Shown here one piece after another: positions 7,303 to 11,838 of a DNA stretch of 11,838 bases. The notes beneath the pieces were generated by a model. It was given only the letters and a program-made list of their open reading frames with translations. It made no database searches and was not told where the DNA came from. The stretch's first letter is position 1. Every line of letters starts with the position of its first letter. Source of the stretch: RGIG3159 sp045640565 (GTDB lineage: Bacteria; Bacillota; Clostridia; Oscillospirales; Oscillospiraceae); assembly GCA_045640565.1 (NCBI GenBank), contig JAZUFG010000014.1, positions 1 to 11,838 on the forward strand, given 5' to 3'. The position numbers and the translations under genes were made by a program.

Positions 7303-9092
7303 AAGAACTGGAATTCCCAATTGATGGGAAATATATTATTAAAAGGAAAATAAAACTTCTTAAGGAACTTAGATGTGACGGTAAAACCCGCATAAAAATT
7401 AAAGTTGCGATTCTTGGTGGATTTACTACAAATGATATTAAGGCTTGCTTAGAACTTTTTTTGCTGAATCAAGGAATTGATCCGGAATTTTATGAGTCTG
7501 GGTTTTGTCAATACTATCAAGAGGCATTGTTTCCGTCAAAGGAATTGCAGTTATTTTCTCCAGATATTATTTATGTTTGCACTTCAAATAGGAACATTTC
7601 GCAGTATCCTGTATTAACGGACAAGGCGAGTGACATTGATATAATCTTTAACGATGAAGTTGCAAAATTTACGAGTATTTGGGAAGCGCTAACTGAAAAA
7701 TTCAATTGTCCGATTATTCAAAATAATTTTGAAAAGCCAATATATAGAATAATGGGCAATAAAGATTGTTCTGATATACATGGGGCGGGTAATTTCTTAT
7801 TAAGAATGAATCAAAGATTTTATGAATATGCACAGTCTCATGATAACCTGTTTATATGTGATTTAGATTTTATTTCTGCAGATTTTGGGCTGAAACAGTG
7901 GCACGATTTGCAATGTTGGTATTTATATAAATACCCTATGAACCTTTTTGCAATCCCTTATTTGACGTTCAACGTTGCAAATATCATTAAATCTTTGCTA
8001 GGGAAAAACAAAAAGGGTTTTGTGCTTGATCTTGACAATACCCTTTGGGGTGGAGTAATCGGTGACGACGGAATCGAAAACATAAGAGTAGGAAATGAAG
8101 ATGCTATAGGACTCGCATACTTAGAATTCCAGAAGTATCTAAAGTTGCATCAACAACTTGGGCTAATACTAAATATAGATTCAAAGAATGATGAAAAAAA
8201 TGCTTTGATTGGATTACAACACCCTGATGGTGTATTGAAGCCTGATGATATGATAGTAATAAAAGCAAACTGGGATTCAAAAGCCAAGAATTTTTTTCAA
8301 ATTGCTGATGAACTATCCCTACTTCCAGAAAGCCTTGTCTTAGTTGATGATAATCCAGCAGAAAGATATGCTGTAACTTCACAGATTCCAGGTGTAACTG
8401 CGCCAGCTATTGGAGAAGTGCAGGATTATATATACACAATTGATAGGTCAGGTTTTTTTGAAACTACAGTGATATCAGAGGATGATATAAAGCGAAATAA
8501 GATGTACCGCGAGAATTCAAATAGAGTGAAGCAAAAAAGCAAGTTTGAAAACTATCAAGAGTATTTGAAAAGCCTTGAAATGAATGCTAAAATTGAAAGC
8601 TTTGATTCAATTTCATTGGCACGGATAACACAGCTTTGTAATAAAAGTAATCAGTTTAATTTAACAACTAAGCGGTACAGTCAAGAAGAAATGGAGGCCA
8701 TTTCAAAAGATCGTAATTATATTAGCCTGTACGGCAGATTAGAGGATCGATTTGGAGATAATGGAATTGTATCTTTAGTCATTGGCCGCATGGATAATAA
8801 TGAAGTTGACATTGATCTTTGGATTATGAGTTGTCGAGTGATAAAGCGGGATCTGGAATATGCCATGATGGACTCTTTTGTGGAGTGCTGTGAGCAGCGT
8901 GGCTGCAAAAAAATAAAAGGTTATTATTATCCTTCAGCAAAAAATGTAATGGTTAAGGACTTTTTCAGTTTATTCGGATTTGAAAAAATATACGAAGACG
9001 AAAAAGGAAATACGCAATGGTTACTTTACATTGATAGATATGTTAAAAAAAATAAAATAATTAATATAATAGGAGAAAAAAGCAATGACTAG
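7299..9092 (+). CDS. FkbH-like HAD-IIIC enzyme (glyceryl-ACP-forming type) with GNAT-like C-terminus
   Basis: A 597-residue multidomain protein. FkbH relatives dephosphorylate 1,3-bisphosphoglycerate and load the glyceryl unit onto an acyl carrier protein (family knowledge). Residues about 35-235 form an SGNH-like N-terminal region. The HAD-IIIC core starts with FVLDLDNTLWGGVIGDDG, giving nucleophile Asp244 and acid/base Asp246. It continues with the SKND segment near 295-298, a Lys around 328-330, and LVDDNPAER with Asp350/Asp351 for magnesium, so all core residues are present. Residues about 430-580 resemble a GNAT acyltransferase domain (LCNKSNQFN, FGDNGIVSLVIG, IMSCRVIKRDLEYAMMD). The length matches the long FkbH form common in surface-glycan clusters. 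The start overlaps the previous stop by 4 nt and the end overlaps the carrier-protein gene by 8 nt, pairing the enzyme with its likely partner. The acyl group actually loaded is not determined. Confidence 0.9.
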   Translation: MKELEFPIDGKYIIKRKIKLLKELRCDGKTRIKIKVAILGGFTTNDIKACLELFLLNQGIDPEFYESGFCQYYQEALFPSKELQLFSPDIIYVCTSNRNISQYPVLTDKASDIDIIFNDEVAKFTSIWEALTEKFNCPIIQNNFEKPIYRIMGNKDCSDIHGAGNFLLRMNQRFYEYAQSHDNLFICDLDFISADFGLKQWHDLQCWYLYKYPMNLFAIPYLTFNVANIIKSLLGKNKKGFVLDLDNTLWGGVIGDDGIENIRVGNEDAIGLAYLEFQKYLKLHQQLGLILNIDSKNDEKNALIGLQHPDGVLKPDDMIVIKANWDSKAKNFFQIADELSLLPESLVLVDDNPAERYAVTSQIPGVTAPAIGEVQDYIYTIDRSGFFETTVISEDDIKRNKMYRENSNRVKQKSKFENYQEYLKSLEMNAKIESFDSISLARITQLCNKSNQFNLTTKRYSQEEMEAISKDRNYISLYGRLEDRFGDNGIVSLVIGRMDNNEVDIDLWIMSCRVIKRDLEYAMMDSFVECCEQRGCKKIKGYYYPSAKNVMVKDFFSLFGFEKIYEDEKGNTQWLLYIDRYVKKNKIINIIGEKSND

Positions 9093-9327
9093 AGAGAAAG
9101 TAATGAATAAGTTGAATGATATCTTTTGTGATGTATTTGACAACGATAGTATCATAATTTCTGAATTAACGACTTCATCTGAAATTGAAGGCTGGGATAG
9201 TGTAATGCACATTACTTTGATTGCTGAAATCGAAGACGAATTTGATGTTCGTTTTTCTATGAATGATGTGCTGAATATGAAAACTGTCGGAGATATAGCG
9301 AGCAGAATAATGGAATTAAAAAAATAA
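9085..9327 (+). CDS. Acyl carrier protein
   Basis: An 80-residue acidic acyl carrier protein. The motif EGWDSVMHITLIAEIEDEF places the 4'-phosphopantetheine attachment Ser at 39, with the usual helix II after it. VGDIASRIMEL closes the domain, so the protein is a single complete carrier domain. ATG 9085 has AGGAG at 9071-9075; ATG 9103 (Met7) is a possible alternative. It sits directly after the FkbH-like gene with an 8-nt overlap and shares a TAATG stop/start with the VOC gene, so it is most likely the dedicated carrier for that enzyme rather than the fatty acid ACP. It would need a phosphopantetheinyl transferase encoded elsewhere. Confidence 0.92.
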   Translation: MTREKVMNKLNDIFCDVFDNDSIIISELTTSSEIEGWDSVMHITLIAEIEDEFDVRFSMNDVLNMKTVGDIASRIMELKK

Positions 9328-9730
9328 TGTTAAAAGATTTGAAAATTCATCATATAGGATATCTTGTTAAAGACATTCACAAAGCCTGCAGACAATTTAA
9401 AGAACTTGGGTATGAGTATGTTATTGGAGAAGAATTTACTTACGATGAAACTCGCGGAGTAAACATTCTTTTTCTTGAAAAAGATGGAATTAAGATTGAA
9501 CTTGTATGTCCCAACGACAATAATTCAGTAGTAGCTAAACTCAGAAAAAATGGGGGAATACACCGTATCATATTTGTTATGAGACTGATAATTTAGAGGA
9601 AAGCATGAAGAAATTTGAAAAATTGAAATATGTGATTTGGGAGGAACCAAGTATAGCACCGGCGATTAAGGATAGGCGGGTAGTTTTTCTCTTCAATAGT
9701 CAGATTGGGTTGATTGAACTTCTTGAGTAA
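9327..9730 (+). pseudogene. VOC-superfamily (methylmalonyl-CoA-epimerase-like) protein, split by a -1 frameshift
   Basis: The first frame (9327-9596, 89 residues) starts like a methylmalonyl-CoA epimerase/glyoxalase-fold protein: HHIGYLVKDI with a metal-ligand His (H8/H9) and GIKIELVCP with Glu58. After the A6-T-G5 stretch at 9545-9556 homology leaves this frame and continues in the -1 frame. There NTPYHICYETDNLEES supplies the second His, followed by KDRRVVFLFNS and GLIELLE with the last Glu, ending at TAA 9728-9730. Together the two parts give a normal VOC length of about 134 residues. Causes could be a one-base loss (A7 or G6 ancestor), a sequence error, or programmed -1 slippage at A_AAA_AAT, which is in the correct phase. 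The start codon overlaps the ACP stop (TAATG). Its role beside the ACP, possibly epimerising or modifying an acyl group, is inference. Confidence 0.82.
9545..9556 (+). repeat. A6-T-G5 stretch at the VOC frameshift point
   Basis: AAAAAATGGGGG contains an in-phase X_XXY_YYZ heptamer (A_AAA_AAT, 9545-9551) and a G5 run. It lies exactly where protein homology switches from frame 0 to frame -1. No strong downstream hairpin was seen. Confidence 0.65.
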
Positions 9731-9736
9731 GAGAAT

Positions 9737-9775
9737 GAGGGAGCCTGTTCATGATGGCAGGTTTCCTCGTTTCTG
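9737..9775 (+). terminator. Probable terminator after the 5205-9730 operon
   Basis: The stem GAGGGAGCCTG (9737-9747) pairs with CAGGTTTCCTC (9758-9768), 11 bp including two G-T pairs, with a 10-nt loop and a short T-rich tail GTTTCT. It begins 6 nt after the VOC stop in the -1 frame, which supports that stop as the true gene end. The T-run is weak. Confidence 0.5.
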
Positions 9776-9797
9776 GGAAAAAATGGCGTGTTTTTTG

Positions 9798-10349
9798 TTA
9801 TGCTTTCCTAATCCTTAGGATGGCTTCCCTGTAGTAGGGGAGGAGTTCCTTGGCATATTGGATTTGCTGGCGGAAGGATGCTTCATCCGTGGGGTAAAAG
9901 ATTCTGATCCCATAGAGCGCTTGGCAGAGGAGGAGGCCAAAGGATTTTGCGTCCAGTTCGCGGAACTTGTTGGCCTCTTCACTGTTTTGACAGGATTGCA
10001 GTCTCTCAAGATAGACGGGATAATAGGGATCCGGAATTGTCCCGGACTGAGAAAACATATTGCAGATGTTTTGCCAGGCATGGTGGGTTTCATGAAAGCT
10101 TACCTTCATGAACTTGACCCGGAAGGCATCTTCGGGGTTCGCACAGGTCATAGCCAGGTCCTCTATATGGCTGGGAGATAACCGTATGGTAAAGTGTTCT
10201 GTCTGTCCATAACAGCGCTTGCCATTTAGGGAGAATAAGTCGTCTTGGAGCTCAACAGGGCAAGGGAAGGGATTACCGAATACAATGGTGGTGGCCTGCT
10301 GAACATATTCTTTTGCCTGGGTAAGGAGTTTATCATAATCCAAAAGCAT
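9798..10349 (-). CDS. Unrecognised 183-residue protein with HExxH zincin-like motif
   Basis: I do not recognise a named family. The protein has no signal peptide or membrane segment. Its most telling feature is VSFHETHHAWQN, with HExxH as His86-Glu87-x-x-His90, the zinc-binding and catalytic signature of zincin metallopeptidases. About 40 residues later EANKFRELDAKSFG offers Glu131 or Asp133 as a third ligand, an arrangement reminiscent of ImmA/IrrE (M78) and related small peptidases, though clear similarity is lacking. The start at 10349 is chosen over one 20 codons upstream because GGAGG (complement of 10358-10362) lies 8 nt before it and the extra N-terminus would cover the promoter. It is the only minus-strand gene, transcribed toward the glycan operon and divergently from the next acyltransferase. 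It could be a cytoplasmic protease or a protein that merely keeps the fold. Confidence 0.65.
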   Translation of the reverse strand: MLLDYDKLLTQAKEYVQQATTIVFGNPFPCPVELQDDLFSLNGKRCYGQTEHFTIRLSPSHIEDLAMTCANPEDAFRVKFMKVSFHETHHAWQNICNMFSQSGTIPDPYYPVYLERLQSCQNSEEANKFRELDAKSFGLLLCQALYGIRIFYPTDEASFRQQIQYAKELLPYYREAILRIRKA

Positions 10350-10380
10350 AAGAAGGACCTCCAAGGTAGATGATAAAGAT

Positions 10381-10409
10381 ATTGTAACGGAAAAGGGGAA
10401 AAGGGGCAA
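10381..10409 (-). promoter_or_regulatory. Sigma-A-type promoter for the HExxH gene
   Basis: On the minus strand, TTGCCC (complement of 10404-10409) and TACAAT (complement of 10381-10386) are separated by exactly 17 nt. Transcription would begin near 10374, giving a leader of about 25 nt that contains the GGAGG site. Confidence 0.5.
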
Positions 10410-10430
10410 GAGCCGTGATTTCAGTTGTGC

Positions 10431-10456
10431 TTGACAAATTTTGGACCTTGTATAAT
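10431..10456 (+). promoter_or_regulatory. Consensus hexamers TTGACA and TATAAT with an abnormal 14-nt spacer
   Basis: TTGACA at 10431-10436 and TATAAT at 10451-10456 both match consensus perfectly but are only 14 nt apart. The -10 abuts the GGGAG ribosome binding site (10457-10461) of the gene at 10469. A start site about 7 nt downstream would leave a leader of only about 6 nt, without that site. Confidence 0.45.
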
Positions 10457-10468
10457 GGGAGATAAAAA

Positions 10469-11038
10469 ATGGGAAAACAATTCTTTAAAAAGCTGATTTG
10501 TAAGATTAGGGGGGGTGCCTCAACAGCAGATGCTGAGATGCAGTATCTGTTGGAGCATGGTTTTACCCACGGAAAGAATTTTCATAATTTTAGCCCCTAT
10601 GCAATTGATGCCAACTGGCCGTATTTGATTTCGGTAGGAGACGATGTAACGATATCATCGGATGTCAAGATCCTAGCCCATGATGCCAGCACGAATTTAA
10701 CCGGAGCAAGGACAAAGGTCGGCATTGTGAAAATAGGAAATAACGTTTTTATTGGAGCCAGAAGCGTTATTTTGTGCAATACCAGAATTGGGGACAATGT
10801 AGTTATTGGAGCCGGTTCTGTTGTTACAAAAGATATCCCGTCTAACAGTGTGGCAGCAGGAAATCCTGCAAGAGTCATAGGTTCTTTTGAAGAATATAAA
10901 GAAAAGAATCTGAAAGCAAGGAGTTCCGGGGAGCATCCAATTCTCAATAAGCATGAATGGAACAAATGGATAGATGCATGCCCGGAAGATTGGAAAGAAA
11001 TGCGCGAAGCATTAAAAGATACGTTTGGGTATTTATAA
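10469..11038 (+). CDS. Hexapeptide-repeat O-acyltransferase, WbbJ/maa-like
   Basis: A 189-residue left-handed beta-helix acyltransferase of the maltose O-acetyltransferase/WbbJ type, which usually transfers acetyl from acetyl-CoA to a sugar hydroxyl. Hexapeptide turns run from about 53 to 135 (ISVGDDVTISSDVKI, VKIGNNVFIGARSVI, TRIGDNVVIGAGSVV). The catalytic His is probably His71 in ILAHDAS. The AAGNPARVIG turn at 129-138 is the standard CoA-side loop. A helical C-terminal tail (about 139-189) completes it. ATG 10469 is preceded by GGGAG at 10457-10461. A G7 run at 10509-10515 lies in codons 14-16, so one-base slippage would abolish the protein almost from its start. Its place beside the glycan genes suggests O-acetylation of a surface sugar (inference). 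Confidence 0.85.
   Translation: MGKQFFKKLICKIRGGASTADAEMQYLLEHGFTHGKNFHNFSPYAIDANWPYLISVGDDVTISSDVKILAHDASTNLTGARTKVGIVKIGNNVFIGARSVILCNTRIGDNVVIGAGSVVTKDIPSNSVAAGNPARVIGSFEEYKEKNLKARSSGEHPILNKHEWNKWIDACPEDWKEMREALKDTFGYL
10509..10515 (+). repeat. G7 homopolymer near the start of the WbbJ-like gene
   Basis: Seven consecutive G encode the end of Arg14 plus Gly15-Gly16 of the 10469-11038 product. The frame is intact in this sequence. It is the second G7 run in the window, and both are inside sugar acyltransferase genes. Confidence 0.7.
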
Positions 11039-11097
11039 ATCTTTTAAACGGAATATTAAAAATGAATCAGTGTTATATATATGTTTTGGAGAGATAA

Positions 11098-11838
11098 TTG
11101 AAGTTATATATTATTGGGAACGGATTTGATTGCGCGCACAAGCTCAAGACCGCATATGTAGATTTCAGAAAATATTTGAGGAAGTATGAAGAAGAATTTC
11201 TAGTTGAGTTTGAGAAAATGTACTCCTTCTATCCATATGACCCAGAGGATTACCATATAAGTAAGAATCAGCAAAGAAATGCCGTAAAGAAGCATGACGA
11301 GGAAGTATATGAGTGTTTATGGAAATCCTTCGAAGAAGCTTTGGGAAAACCCAGCGAGGAGGAATTTGATAGAGTCTGCGATTCTGCTATAGATGCAATG
11401 GAAGGGCTTGAATCCGGCCCAATTGGAATTGAAGATACATTGAATGAATACTTTGATAGCCAGTTCCATTTCGTTGAAAAACTGCAGATATATCTTTTAA
11501 AATGGGTTAACCAAATTAGATTGAATAAAGCATATGTAAAAAAGGATGCACTAAGGAATAGCACAGATTGTTTTTTAACATTTAATTACACAGCGACATT
11601 AGAACGCATTTATGGAATATCAGAGTCAAATATTTGTCATATCCATGGAGGAAAAGCTCCGTATTGTGATGAGGATCCTTTAATTGGGCATGGAAACATA
11701 AAAGCCATCAACCGGTGGAAAGCAGAACGGGAGGAAAGTGGCAGGGCATTTGATGAAGGATGGTCAAGTAAATGTAATGCTGTATTGAACTATTATTCCT
11801 GCACGCTTAAAAATACAGAGAGACAAATTCGTAAGCAT
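11098..11838 (+). CDS. AbiH-family abortive-infection protein, 3' end beyond the window
   Basis: The frame is open for 247 codons to the window edge. The N-terminus KLYIIGNGFDCAHKLKTAYV followed by DFRKYL is the hallmark of bacteriophage abortive infection AbiH proteins (PF14253), known from a lactococcal phage-resistance gene. A second conserved block, FLTFNYTATLERIY (159-172), is followed by ICHIHGG (His181, His183), then PLIGHGN (about 194-200). The start is TTG 11098 with GGAG at 11088-11091, 6 nt upstream; no ATG gives the conserved N-terminus. The gap to the preceding acyltransferase is 59 nt without a visible terminator, so read-through transcription is possible. The biochemical activity of the family is poorly defined; a phage-defence role is inherited from family knowledge. 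It suggests that a defence or variable region begins here. Confidence 0.85.
   Translation, partial: MKLYIIGNGFDCAHKLKTAYVDFRKYLRKYEEEFLVEFEKMYSFYPYDPEDYHISKNQQRNAVKKHDEEVYECLWKSFEEALGKPSEEEFDRVCDSAIDAMEGLESGPIGIEDTLNEYFDSQFHFVEKLQIYLLKWVNQIRLNKAYVKKDALRNSTDCFLTFNYTATLERIYGISESNICHIHGGKAPYCDEDPLIGHGNIKAINRWKAEREESGRAFDEGWSSKCNAVLNYYSCTLKNTERQIRKH

Noticed and set aside
1..11838. CRISPR array, tRNA or rRNA genes, insertion sequences
   Set aside because: No regularly spaced repeats, cloverleaf-like sequences, rRNA motifs, transposase-like frames or flanking terminal inverted repeats were seen on either strand.

Overview
The window looks like a piece of a Gram-positive, low-to-mid GC Bacillota (Clostridia) chromosome, most likely Lachnospiraceae-like. 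The evidence is strong GGAGG-type ribosome binding sites, ATG/TTG starts, an LplA/LplB/YtcP-type sugar importer with a Cys-lipoprotein binding protein, and a surface-glycan (nonulosonic acid) gene set of the kind that flanks flagellar or capsule loci. The genus assignment is inference; no rRNA or other marker gene is present.

Layout. (1) Positions 3-617 hold the 3' part of a pseudaminic acid cytidylyltransferase (pseF), followed closely by a serine-acetyltransferase-like hexapeptide acyltransferase (650-1294) and a hairpin terminator. (2) Positions 1477-5083 are an independent, visibly more GC-rich carbohydrate ABC import unit of two permeases and one lipoprotein binding protein, with no ATPase. 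It is preceded by a 28-nt perfect palindrome next to an extended -10 element and closed by a 16-bp-stem terminator. (3) Positions 5205-9730 are a tightly overlapping, AT-rich operon: DUF4910-type aminopeptidase-like protein, AAC(3)-family N-acyltransferase, FkbH-like HAD-IIIC enzyme, acyl carrier protein, and a VOC (methylmalonyl-CoA-epimerase-like) protein split by a -1 frameshift. (4) Positions 9798-10349 on the minus strand encode a small unrecognised protein with an HExxH motif. (5) Positions 10469-11038 encode a second hexapeptide O-acyltransferase (WbbJ/maa type). (6) Positions 11098-11838 are the start of an AbiH-family abortive-infection gene that runs off the window.

How the parts may work together. 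PseF activates a nonulosonic acid as its CMP sugar. The FkbH-like enzyme with the carrier protein is the known way to put a glyceryl unit from 1,3-bisphosphoglycerate on an ACP. An AAC(3)-fold acyltransferase in the same operon could pass such an acyl group to an amino sugar. The combined reading, that the locus makes an unusual acyl (perhaps glyceryl-derived) decoration on a surface or flagellar sugar, is inference from co-location. Two acyltransferase genes carry runs of seven G and the VOC gene is broken exactly at an A6-T-G5 stretch, so several steps could be switched on and off by slippage. The ABC importer and the AbiH gene look like separate units placed in or beside the glycan region.
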